From: an uncultured Rhizobiaceae group bacterium
GTDB taxonomy: Bacteria; Pseudomonadota; Alphaproteobacteria; Rhizobiales; Rhizobiaceae
NCBI GenBank assembly: GCA_937944165.1
Contig: CALDZF010000092.1
Span: forward strand, 1-34,871
Reading direction: 5' to 3'
Length of the DNA: 34,871 nucleotides
Below the pieces are notes generated by a model. That model made no database searches. It had not been told where the DNA came from and was given only the letters and a program-made list of their open reading frames with translations. The position numbers and the translations under genes are program-made. Below are positions 8,099 through 15,977 of the stretch, piece by piece; the stretch's first letter is position 1; each line of letters starts with the position of its first letter.

Positions 8099-10902
8099 TG
8101 TTTGGTCTTCCTTTAGCCTTTACGTCTCCCTGGTTATTGATGGCACTTATCTCGCTACCCATTATTTGGTGGCTTTTGAGATTAACACCGCCTAAACCAC
8201 AAGAAGAGGTTTTTCCGCCAACCCGTATTTTAGCAAGACTTCAGGAAAAAGAAGAAACACCTGCACAAAGCCCATGGTGGTTGACCCTATTGCGCTTATT
8301 GATGGCAGCACTTGTAATTTTTGCCATGGCCGGTCCAATCTTAAACCCCGATGAAACTGCACTAAAAGGCGATGGCCCAATTATGATTGTTATGGATGAC
8401 GGTTGGGCATCCGCACAAGAATGGGAAACCAGACGCAATACAGCACTTGTACTTATTGAAGAAGCAAAAAATGCAGGCCGCACTGTTATCCTTGAAAGTA
8501 CAGCAGGTCACGAAAATTGGACTGGTGAACCCCTATCACCAGAAGAAGCTGCAAGCCTTTTGCAAGCAAGCGAAAGCATAGCCATTGAGCCTGATCATAG
8601 TAAAACAGCACAACGTATTAAAGCAAAAATCAAATCAAACAACCCTGGTCAAATCGTCTGGCTATCTGATGGCCTATCACGCGAAGGCACAAAGCAGTTA
8701 GGCGATACAATCATTTCAACAAACAAAGCCACAACGCTCTATCAAGCCGATATTGAAAATCTGCTTCTTATCGAAACAATCAGCAATGAACCCAAAGAAC
8801 TTTTCGGCACTTTGGCGCGCGCGCAAAGCGATGGGGCTCAAGAAGCATCCATCATTGCACGCGATTTGAAAGGTCTGGTAATTTCCAGAACCAATGCTCT
8901 ATTCAATGATGGTGAAACAAAAACAAGGTTTGCGTTTGATGGCCCTGTCGAATTGCGAAACCAAATTGCACGACTTGAAGTAGAAACTGCAAAAAATGCA
9001 GCTGCCGTTCAGCTTTTAGATGATAACAATCGCCGCCGCCTTGTGGGTTTAATTTCTGGTGAAAACTTTGATCGAAACCAACCATTGCTTTCCCCACTTT
9101 ATTATATCTCGCGGGCTTTGGAGCCTTTTTCAGATTTACGCCGCGCAGATGATGCAAACGTAACTGCCTCTGTACCAGAGCTGATTAATCAAGGCGTATC
9201 AGCAATCGCTCTTGCTGATGTTGGTGTCATTACTGAGGCTGCAGAAAAACAGCTGACAAAATGGATTAATGAAGGCGGTGTTTTAATCCGTTTTTCAGGT
9301 CCTCGATTAGCAGCCTCGCCTGAAGGTAATTTATTGCCAGTAGCAATTAGGCCAGGTGACAGAAACCTTGGCGGTGCTCTATCTTGGGAAACCCCAAAAT
9401 CACTTGCCCCTTTTGAACGCGATAGCCCTTTCTTTGGTATTAATCCACCACGCGATGTTTTGGTCAAAAAACAATTGCTTGCTTTACAAGAGACAAATCT
9501 TGAAGAAAAAACTTGGGCAACATTAGAAGATGGTACTCCGCTTGTAACAGCAAAAAAGCAAGGAGCTGGATGGATTATATTATATCATGTTGGTTCAGAT
9601 GCAGATTGGTCTAATCTGCCACTGTCAGGCACTTTCGTGGAAATGCTGCGCCGAACAGTGAACCTTTCACGTTCTAATGGCACAATACCATCAAACAACG
9701 AGACAATATCGCTGCCGCCATTACGCGTTTTAAATGGTGAAGGCCAATTCATTCCACCAGAAACATCAATAAAACCTCTTGTCATATCTGCTGGAGATTC
9801 CAAAACTGTAACGCCAGAAAATCCTCCTGGGTTTTATGGTACAGAAGATGGCTTTACTGCATTGAATCTATTTGAAGAGGAAACCAATCTTGTGCCAATC
9901 ACTCAAGAAGGTTTTATAGGTGATTTTGAGAAACAAAATTATCTAACAGGCGCAAGCTTTGATTTTAAAATCTGGCTCATAGTGCTTGCTGCAATTTTAC
10001 TACTCATCGATTGCCTTGCAGTTCTTTGGATGGCAGGTGCATTACGCACAAAAAGACCGACAAGAAGCGCGGTAGCCAATATTTCTATCTTGGTGGTCGG
10101 CCTATGGGTTCTTACAAATACATCCCCAGTTTTTGCGCAAGAAACAGATGAAAATTTTGATTTTCAATCTGCCCTAAAAACAAGACTTGCTTATGTAGTC
10201 ACAGGCATCACCGATGTAGATAATATCTCAGAAGCTGGAATGCGCGGATTAACTTTCTTCATCAGCAGCCGCACCGCACTTGAACCGGGAGAGCCTATTG
10301 GCCTTGATATTAGCCAAGATGAACTTTCATTTTATTCCCTCATTTATTGGCCTGTAGACCCACGCGCAGAGCTTCCCTCCCCTGAAACTGTGGCACGCAT
10401 AGACGCCTATATGAAAGAAGGCGGAAGCATATTATTTGATACAAGAGATCAAGTCTCTGGTGTCTTGGGTGGAACCTCTGCCTCGCCTGCAGCAAAAACA
10501 TTACAGCAAATCCTCTCAACGCTCGACATCCCCCCACTTGAACCTGTGCCAACAGATCACGTCCTGACAAAATCATTTTATCTATTAGAGCGTTTTCCTG
10601 GTCGATACGCAGGGGGAGAATTATGGGTTGAAAAATCCCAGAATCTAAATCCTGTAGAAGGAAGAAGACCTGCGCGCGCTGGTGATGGCGTTTCGTCAAT
10701 TATGATTACCAGTAATGATATGGCAGGCGCTTGGGCAGTAGATGGTAGCTTACGCCCGCTTCTGCCCACAATACCACCAGATCCAACTCAACGAAATTAT
10801 GCATATCGCTCTGGTGTTAATTTAATGATGTATGCGTTAACCGGTAATTATAAAGCGGATCAGGTTCACCTACCCGCCTTGCTTCAACGATTAGGGCAAT
10901 AG
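8098..10902 (+). CDS. BatA-like N-terminal / DUF4159 membrane protein, 934 aa
   Basis: The N-terminus has the Aerotolerance/BatA pattern: a first membrane segment about residues 10-27 and a second about 62-82. A long periplasmic-like region (about 85-620) with vWA/GATase-like alternating strands follows. A third helix (about 627-650) and a fourth ending in SPVFAQ (about 660-680) are next, and the C-terminal DUF4159 domain (about 690-934) contains YWPVDPRAELPSP and EGGSILFDTRD. The fourth segment looks like a signal peptide with an Ala-x-Ala-like end, so the DUF4159 domain may be released or simply lie outside the membrane. It sits one base into the DUF58 gene and 8 bases before the 689-aa gene. 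The family occurs in this operon in alphaproteobacteria and its function is unknown. Confidence 0.86.
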   Translation: MFGLPLAFTSPWLLMALISLPIIWWLLRLTPPKPQEEVFPPTRILARLQEKEETPAQSPWWLTLLRLLMAALVIFAMAGPILNPDETALKGDGPIMIVMDDGWASAQEWETRRNTALVLIEEAKNAGRTVILESTAGHENWTGEPLSPEEAASLLQASESIAIEPDHSKTAQRIKAKIKSNNPGQIVWLSDGLSREGTKQLGDTIISTNKATTLYQADIENLLLIETISNEPKELFGTLARAQSDGAQEASIIARDLKGLVISRTNALFNDGETKTRFAFDGPVELRNQIARLEVETAKNAAAVQLLDDNNRRRLVGLISGENFDRNQPLLSPLYYISRALEPFSDLRRADDANVTASVPELINQGVSAIALADVGVITEAAEKQLTKWINEGGVLIRFSGPRLAASPEGNLLPVAIRPGDRNLGGALSWETPKSLAPFERDSPFFGINPPRDVLVKKQLLALQETNLEEKTWATLEDGTPLVTAKKQGAGWIILYHVGSDADWSNLPLSGTFVEMLRRTVNLSRSNGTIPSNNETISLPPLRVLNGEGQFIPPETSIKPLVISAGDSKTVTPENPPGFYGTEDGFTALNLFEEETNLVPITQEGFIGDFEKQNYLTGASFDFKIWLIVLAAILLLIDCLAVLWMAGALRTKRPTRSAVANISILVVGLWVLTNTSPVFAQETDENFDFQSALKTRLAYVVTGITDVDNISEAGMRGLTFFISSRTALEPGEPIGLDISQDELSFYSLIYWPVDPRAELPSPETVARIDAYMKEGGSILFDTRDQVSGVLGGTSASPAAKTLQQILSTLDIPPLEPVPTDHVLTKSFYLLERFPGRYAGGELWVEKSQNLNPVEGRRPARAGDGVSSIMITSNDMAGAWAVDGSLRPLLPTIPPDPTQRNYAYRSGVNLMMYALTGNYKADQVHLPALLQRLGQ

Positions 10903-10910
10903 GATATTTA

Positions 10911-12980
10911 ATGGAAAATTTAAACATCACATTTGCTCCTGAATTGCCTGTTTGGTTTCTCACGCTTTTAGTCAGTGCTATCGCATTACTATGTCTTTGT
11001 GGATTGTTTAAACAAATAAGAGGCAGTTTCATTCGTGCCATTGCAGGCGTATTGGTGGCTCTGGCTTTGTTTAATCCTGCTATCCTTCAAGAAGACCGCA
11101 GCCCACTTAAAACAATTATCCCACTTGTGATTGATGAAACAACAAGCCAGCAATTAAACAACCGTGACGAACAAACCCTCACTGCTGCACAAAACATACG
11201 CGATCAATTTGAAAGGCTTGATAATTTCGAACTTCGTGAAATACGTGTAACAGATCAAATCTCTCAAACCAGTGATGTATCTTCCGCACTCTTTTCATCT
11301 TTAAATAATGCAATACAAGACATACCATCAGAGCGAATGGGTGGCGCTATTTTCATCACTGATGGACAAGTGCACGACATTCCCAATTCAAAACAACAGT
11401 CCAATATTAATGGTCCTCTTCATGTTATTGTAACTGGCAAAGAAAACGAACGCGACCGCCGCATTGTATTAAAGAACGCACCAAAGTTTGGTGTTGTGGG
11501 CGAGAGCCAGGAAATTCTTTATGAAATTGAAGAAACGGGTTTTGACGGAAGATCACCCGTTGAAGTTACCATCAGCATGGATGGTGAGGTTGTTTCAATT
11601 GAAGAAGTTATCCCTGGAGAAGAAGCCTCCTTTATTTTTGACGTACCTCATGGTGGTAAAAACATTATTGAGCTTAGTTCTGAAGTTGCAGATAATGAAA
11701 TATCAGAAGTAAACAATCGTACTTTCACAACTCTAAACGGCATACGTGAAAATCTACGTGTTCTGCTTGTTTCCGGTGAACCACATGCAGGCGAGCGCAC
11801 ATGGCGCAACTTGCTAAAATCAGACGCTTCTGTTGATCTGGTACACTTCACAATTTTGCGCCCCCCTGAAAAACAAGACGGTACGCCGATTAACCAGCTT
11901 TCATTAATTGCATTTCCAACGCGTGAATTATTCGTTCAAAAGATTGACGAATTCGATTTGATTATTTTTGATCGTTATAAACGCCGCGGTGTTCTGCCTG
12001 TATTATATTTTGATAATATTGCCCGATATGTGCGCGATGGTGGGGCTGTACTTGTCGCAGCAGGTCCTGAATACGCAGACATTGCAAGCATTGGCCAAAC
12101 CCCACTTAACTCTGTTCTTCCTGCTTTTGCTAATGGCAATATCACTGAAGAAGCTTTTACACCGCGCATACCTGAAACAGGTCTTAAACATCCCGTTACC
12201 CGTGACCTTGATGGCTGGGATGCAGAAAAACCAGAGTGGAGCCGCTGGTTCCGCTCTATTGGTGTAAATGAAAATGGTGGCGAAAGCGTCATGGAAAACG
12301 ACAAAGGCGAACCCATCTTAATGCTTCAACGCCATGATGAAGGACGCGTTGCACTCTTCTTGTCAGATCACGTTTGGCTATGGTCACGCGGCTTTGAAGG
12401 TGGTGGCCCTCACGTACAATTATTACGCCGTCTAGCCCATTGGTTGATGAAAGAACCCGAACTGGAGGAAGAGCGACTTGTAGCACAAGCAAATGGCAAG
12501 ACGCTTACTTTAACAAGACAAACTCTAGGCGAAAAACCAGATGATGCAATTATCACATCGCCTTCCGCAGAAGACCAAACCATAGCATTTGAACAATCAG
12601 GCACAGGCATCTGGAAAGCAGAGCTTGAAGTTAATGGCATTGGACTTTACAGAACAAAAAGCGGTGAATTTAACGCCCTTGCACAAGTTGGCCCGGCGAA
12701 TCCAAGAGAGCTTGCCGCCGTTATCAGCACAACTGAGCTTTTAACACCTATTGTTGAAACAACATCAGGCTCCATTCAACGTATCGAAATAGCAGGCATT
12801 CCAAGGCTTGTCCAAATTGGCCAAAACGCAACCACCAGCGGTCGTGGCTGGGCTGGCCTTGTTAATAGTAATGCAAGCGTCCTAAACGGAGTTTTTCGTA
12901 TTCCGCTCTTTTCAGGTTTAATTGGCTTGGCACTTTTATTATTAGGGTTTGCTTCCATGTGGTTTAGAGAAGGTCGTTAG
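10911..12980 (+). CDS. Membrane protein of the MoxR operon, vWA/GATase-like, 689 aa
   Basis: Two N-terminal membrane helices (about residues 13-32 and 40-58) and one at the C-terminus (about 664-684) flank a large domain on one side of the membrane. Inside it, GGAIFITDGQVHD (about 143-155) resembles the inner strand and MIDAS-type loop of vWA domains. A class I glutamine-amidotransferase-like fold seems likely around VRDGGAVLVAAGPEYAD (about 377). No catalytic Cys of true amidotransferases is evident there. It is the last gene of moxR-DUF58-DUF4159, starting 8 bases after its neighbour with AGGA ahead of the ATG. It most likely forms an envelope complex with the 934-aa protein. Confidence 0.8.
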   Translation: MENLNITFAPELPVWFLTLLVSAIALLCLCGLFKQIRGSFIRAIAGVLVALALFNPAILQEDRSPLKTIIPLVIDETTSQQLNNRDEQTLTAAQNIRDQFERLDNFELREIRVTDQISQTSDVSSALFSSLNNAIQDIPSERMGGAIFITDGQVHDIPNSKQQSNINGPLHVIVTGKENERDRRIVLKNAPKFGVVGESQEILYEIEETGFDGRSPVEVTISMDGEVVSIEEVIPGEEASFIFDVPHGGKNIIELSSEVADNEISEVNNRTFTTLNGIRENLRVLLVSGEPHAGERTWRNLLKSDASVDLVHFTILRPPEKQDGTPINQLSLIAFPTRELFVQKIDEFDLIIFDRYKRRGVLPVLYFDNIARYVRDGGAVLVAAGPEYADIASIGQTPLNSVLPAFANGNITEEAFTPRIPETGLKHPVTRDLDGWDAEKPEWSRWFRSIGVNENGGESVMENDKGEPILMLQRHDEGRVALFLSDHVWLWSRGFEGGGPHVQLLRRLAHWLMKEPELEEERLVAQANGKTLTLTRQTLGEKPDDAIITSPSAEDQTIAFEQSGTGIWKAELEVNGIGLYRTKSGEFNALAQVGPANPRELAAVISTTELLTPIVETTSGSIQRIEIAGIPRLVQIGQNATTSGRGWAGLVNSNASVLNGVFRIPLFSGLIGLALLLLGFASMWFREGR

Positions 12981-13021
12981 GATTAGCACTTGCCAGCTAT
13001 CAAAGCTGTGCCTGAGTAACA

Positions 13022-13522
13022 CTATTGATATTGCCTTGCGTGACCTGAAAACTTTTCTCTCGCACCTTCAACCAGTGAGCAAATCAATATGCGCGCTGGA
13101 TCAGCAGGACCCGGTAATTTTATCTGCCCATGCTTGATTTGTTCAAAGCCAAACTTTCTGTAATAATCAAAATCGCCAACAAGAATGATAGCCTCATAGC
13201 CTTCATTTTTTGCAGCGCTCACTGCTTTAAGCATCAAGGCTGCACCAATACCTCCACCCTTATATTCTGGCAAGACCACAAGCGGGCCTAAGAGCAAGGC
13301 CATATCAACACCAATCAAAATCTTGGTAAGCTTTACAGACCCTGCTAATTTTTCACCACGGTGTAATGTAAAAGATAAACTAGGTTCATGCATCACGCCT
13401 TCTCTTAGTCTAAAAGCCGAGCGCGCAAAACGCCCAGGCCCAAATGCAGCTTCAGCGAGTTTTTCAACTTTATCAAAATCTTCAGGCGATTCCGGTTTAA
13501 TAATATCGGTAAATTTATTCAT
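13022..13522 (-). CDS. GNAT family N-acetyltransferase (YhbS-like)
   Basis: A 166-residue single-domain acetyltransferase. The acetyl-CoA loop is LPEYKGGGIGAALM (about 83-96), a variant of the Q/R-x-x-G-x-G/A motif with Lys in the first position. VGDFDYYRKFGFE (about 116-128) matches the YhbS/COG3153 type. The acceptor substrate is unknown. Its own SD is poor (AAAAG 8 bases before the ATG) and can be paired in an RNA hairpin. A short Arg-rich ORF with a strong SD and a good -10 lies 60 bases upstream on the same strand, suggesting leader control. The family is sure and the role is not. Confidence 0.85.
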   Translation of the reverse strand: MNKFTDIIKPESPEDFDKVEKLAEAAFGPGRFARSAFRLREGVMHEPSLSFTLHRGEKLAGSVKLTKILIGVDMALLLGPLVVLPEYKGGGIGAALMLKAVSAAKNEGYEAIILVGDFDYYRKFGFEQIKHGQIKLPGPADPARILICSLVEGAREKFSGHARQYQ

Positions 13523-13528
13523 TTTTCA

Positions 13529-13581
13529 GGCTTTTCAAAAAGAGGTATTTATAACCAAAGCCAGAAATCAAAGGCTAACGG
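13529..13581 (-). promoter_or_regulatory. Alternative hairpins between the Arg-rich leader ORF and the GNAT gene
   Basis: On the minus strand GGCTTT (13557-13562) can pair with AAAGCC (13529-13534), placing the weak GNAT SD (AAAAG) inside a stem. The same GGC can instead pair with GCC (13573-13575) just after the leader stop. These two folds exclude each other, as expected for a leader-peptide-controlled translation switch. Folding was done by eye without energies. Confidence 0.35.
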
Positions 13582-13650
13582 TTAGACGAGCAGAAGCATG
13601 CGCTGTAGGCGCAAGGTGGTTCGTCGTCGTAATGTTCTTGGGCTGAACAT
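13582..13650 (-). CDS. Putative Arg-rich leader peptide, 22 aa
   Basis: ATG 13650 is preceded by AAGAGGA, 4-5 bases away, a much stronger SD than that of the GNAT gene downstream. The peptide begins MFSPRTLRRRTTLRLQRM and ends in LLLV. It has six Arg in 22 residues, including three consecutive CGA codons. A -10-like TATAAT lies on the minus strand at 13705-13710, between this ORF and the upstream Nudix gene. TGCGC/GCGCA (13599-13613) forms a small hairpin inside the ORF. The RRTT stretch recalls the sensor part of the ornithine-arrested SpeFL peptide of E. coli, but the match is only four residues. It is probably a regulatory uORF. Its signal, perhaps arginine, ornithine or polyamines, is a guess. 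Confidence 0.5.
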   Translation of the reverse strand: MFSPRTLRRRTTLRLQRMLLLV

Positions 13651-13733
13651 AATATCCTCTTAAATACTTCAGCTTTCAAATATCATGCAAAATCATATTC
13701 GTCTATTATAATTTAATATCCAAAGAAATTTTA

Positions 13734-14198
13734 TCACCAATAATGTGAAACAGGATGGTTTTGATAATGCTCCTGAATACGCTTTAAGTTGCCAGCAGTA
13801 ATCGTTTCAGGCAAATCATCAATAGCAAAAAATTCCATCTCGGCGATTTCATTATTGGGTTTAAAGGGTTCAGCAATACGCCAATCCTCAATCTTAAAAA
13901 GCGCAACATGATCGCGGTTGGATGCAGAAGTATTTTTATAGATGTTTAAAAGCTTTGGCTCACTCAACGCTTCAAACCCAACTTCTTCGCGCAATTCCTT
14001 GATAGCAGTTTGCGCAATCGTATCTTTGCTCTCCACACCGCCACCTGGCAAATACCATCCCTCGACATAGGTATGTCGAACCAAAAGCACTTCACCGTTT
14101 TCATTTTCAACGATTACCCTCACGCCCAACGTCATTGGACGTGAAAACAGAAAATATAAGTGAAACAACTTTCTGAGAATTTTATTATCTGCCATCAT
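13734..14198 (-). CDS. Nudix hydrolase, 154 aa
   Basis: A single-domain Nudix protein. The box reads GGGVESKDTIAQTAIKELREEVGF (about residues 52-75). It keeps the catalytic REE...G, with Asp in place of the first Glu and Lys in place of the usual Arg. Strand-forming flanks (GVRVIVENENGEVLLVRH, WYLPGGG) are normal for the family. The substrate cannot be read from the sequence; it is probably a nucleoside diphosphate derivative. ATG 14198 and ATG 14195 are adjacent possible starts. It is divergent from the metallophosphoesterase gene by 69 bases and upstream of the Arg-rich leader/GNAT unit on the same strand. Confidence 0.85.
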   Translation of the reverse strand: MMADNKILRKLFHLYFLFSRPMTLGVRVIVENENGEVLLVRHTYVEGWYLPGGGVESKDTIAQTAIKELREEVGFEALSEPKLLNIYKNTSASNRDHVALFKIEDWRIAEPFKPNNEIAEMEFFAIDDLPETITAGNLKRIQEHYQNHPVSHYW

Positions 14199-14267
14199 TA
14201 AGCTTTAGCGAGCGCAGACAATAAATTCAACCTTGCAGGCAATCAATACGAATAGTATGCAGAAGCC

Positions 14268-15155
14268 ATGTTTAGATTGGCACATATATCTGATATTCAT
14301 CTTGGCTCTCTTCCGAAAGTGAAATTTCATCAACTGATTAGCAAACGAATTACGGGTTATTTAAACTGGAAATTAAATCGAAAAGGCACTTTAGCTGGCG
14401 GTTATCTTAATGAGATTGTAGCAGATATCAAAAGTAAACCTGTTGATCATATTGCCGTAACAGGTGATTTGGTAAATCTCTCCCTACCCGATGAATTTGA
14501 ACCTGCACATCAATTTTTACAAAAGCTTGGTAGTCCTGAAAACATAACCGCTAATTGTGGCAATCACGATGCTTATGTGCCTGGCGCAATAAAACGATCA
14601 ATTTCTGAATGGGCACCCTATTTATCAGGTGATGATAAGATAATCACCAAGACCGATGATTACCCTATTGTTCGAATACGCGGCGATGTTGCCATTATTG
14701 CCTGTAATTCAGCACAAGCAACATTACCATTTTTTGCAACCGGTTATTTTAAAAAAAATCAGGCTCAACGCCTTGAAACAATTCTTGAAGATACCAAAGA
14801 TCTTTACCGCATTGTGATGATCCACCATCCTCCCATAAAAAACGCAACACCGTGGTATAAACGCTTAATTGGCCAAGAACTTTTCAGACAAGTCATAAAA
14901 ACCAAAGGCGCAGAACTTATCCTGCATGGCCATACCCATCTTGATACAAAAAACCATATAGAAGGTTCTAATAATAATGTACCGGTAATATGCGTACCAG
15001 CAGCAGGCAACGCGCCTGGCGGTCACAAACCAGCAGCACGCTATAATCTGTTTTCAATTGAAAAAACTAATGAAGGTTGGAATACAACCTTGGAGGAATT
15101 TGGCTTTACGAACCACTCAAATGGCATTGAATTAATTTCAAGAAGTAGTCTTTAA
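14268..15155 (+). CDS. Calcineurin-like metallophosphoesterase
   Basis: A 295-residue cytosolic enzyme with all metal motifs of the superfamily in order: SDIHLG (Asp9, His11), TGDLVN (Gly66-Asp67), CGNHD (Asn99-His100-Asp101), the MIHHPP His pair near 186, and LHGHTH near 223-228. Such proteins hydrolyse phosphodiesters or nucleotides. The rhizobial relatives I know of are uncharacterised. Its 3' end overlaps the convergent 254-aa gene by 18 bases. The specific substrate is unknown. Confidence 0.9.
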   Translation: MFRLAHISDIHLGSLPKVKFHQLISKRITGYLNWKLNRKGTLAGGYLNEIVADIKSKPVDHIAVTGDLVNLSLPDEFEPAHQFLQKLGSPENITANCGNHDAYVPGAIKRSISEWAPYLSGDDKIITKTDDYPIVRIRGDVAIIACNSAQATLPFFATGYFKKNQAQRLETILEDTKDLYRIVMIHHPPIKNATPWYKRLIGQELFRQVIKTKGAELILHGHTHLDTKNHIEGSNNNVPVICVPAAGNAPGGHKPAARYNLFSIEKTNEGWNTTLEEFGFTNHSNGIELISRSSL

Positions 15156-15902
15156 TTGGTCAACCAAGAGGATGATTTTTTCAAGTAGTCCTAACCACAT
15201 CAACGCAAATAAAATCAAGCCACCGCCAATTAACCCAAGCAGGAACCAAACTAAATACCACAATCGGCTTGCCCTTACAGGTTGATCGCTTTTGTCTATA
15301 TTCTCTTTTAGTTTTTCTACAAAAGTTGTTTTTTGGGTTTTTGGACTGGCGACGCGTTTCATTAATGCGTCAGACAAAGGTGCCTGATTACTATCTTTAT
15401 CTTTAGGAGTTTTATGAGGCTCCCTGGTGTGCGAGGCGCTATCTGAATAAGCATTTATCATTTTGGAAAGCGACACCCAATCCCCTTCAATCATGCGCTC
15501 ACGCTCCAAAACTCGCTCTGCTATATATTTGGTAACATGTTCACCAATCGCTTTACGATTTTCTTCACGCGCAAGAATGACACGTCCCAAACGCGTGTCT
15601 TTAACAAACTCATACTCACTGCCATCACCCGCCAAACGTACGAATGAAGTCATATCCACCCAGAGCCGTGGCGCTTTTCCTTGTGACAGTAAAAAATCAA
15701 ACTGATCACATCCTATGGGTATATCGTCAATTACGGGTTTTAAATCATCAATCAAAAGTTCCAAACGGCTAAGCTTGGCATGTTTCATTTCTACAATATT
15801 ATCATCGTCATCAGCTTGTGCTGAGCGTATATCTTTCATTGCAGAAGCTAAATCAAGAACCTTGCGCTCAATGTCACTGGGCTCCAACTCTTTTTCAATC
15901 AT
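15138..15902 (-). CDS. Membrane-anchored hypothetical protein, 254 aa
   Basis: A mostly soluble, charged protein with one predicted membrane helix near the C-terminus (WYLVWFLLGLIGGGLILFAL, about residues 217-236) and a short tail. The orientation would leave a large N-terminal domain in the cytoplasm. A middle stretch (about 75-140) with LWVDMTSFVRL and DTRLGRVILAREENR looks like a folded domain and is followed by a Lys/Pro-rich linker. I chose ATG 15902, with GGA 8 bases ahead, over an in-frame TTG six bases upstream. It resembles conserved alphaproteobacterial proteins of unknown function. It is downstream of the L,D-transpeptidase gene on the same strand. Confidence 0.72.
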   Translation of the reverse strand: MIEKELEPSDIERKVLDLASAMKDIRSAQADDDDNIVEMKHAKLSRLELLIDDLKPVIDDIPIGCDQFDFLLSQGKAPRLWVDMTSFVRLAGDGSEYEFVKDTRLGRVILAREENRKAIGEHVTKYIAERVLERERMIEGDWVSLSKMINAYSDSASHTREPHKTPKDKDSNQAPLSDALMKRVASPKTQKTTFVEKLKENIDKSDQPVRASRLWYLVWFLLGLIGGGLILFALMWLGLLEKIILLVDQLKTTS

Positions 15903-15927
15903 GGTCAATTTCCAAAAATTTTCTCTT

Positions 15928-15958
15928 ATTACTATAATATTTTAGTAATTCAGAACAA
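15928..15958 (-). promoter_or_regulatory. Palindrome overlapping a probable promoter for the 254-aa gene
   Basis: ATTACTA (15928-15934) and TAGTAAT (15943-15949) form a perfect 7-bp inverted repeat with an 8-base spacer. On the minus strand TTGTTC (15953-15958) and TATAGT (15931-15936) sit 16 bases apart as possible -35 and -10. The palindrome would thus cover the promoter. There is no T-run, so it is more likely an operator than a terminator. Evidence is by eye only. Confidence 0.35.
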
Positions 15959-15977
15959 ATTGCAAGGAAAACGCGTA

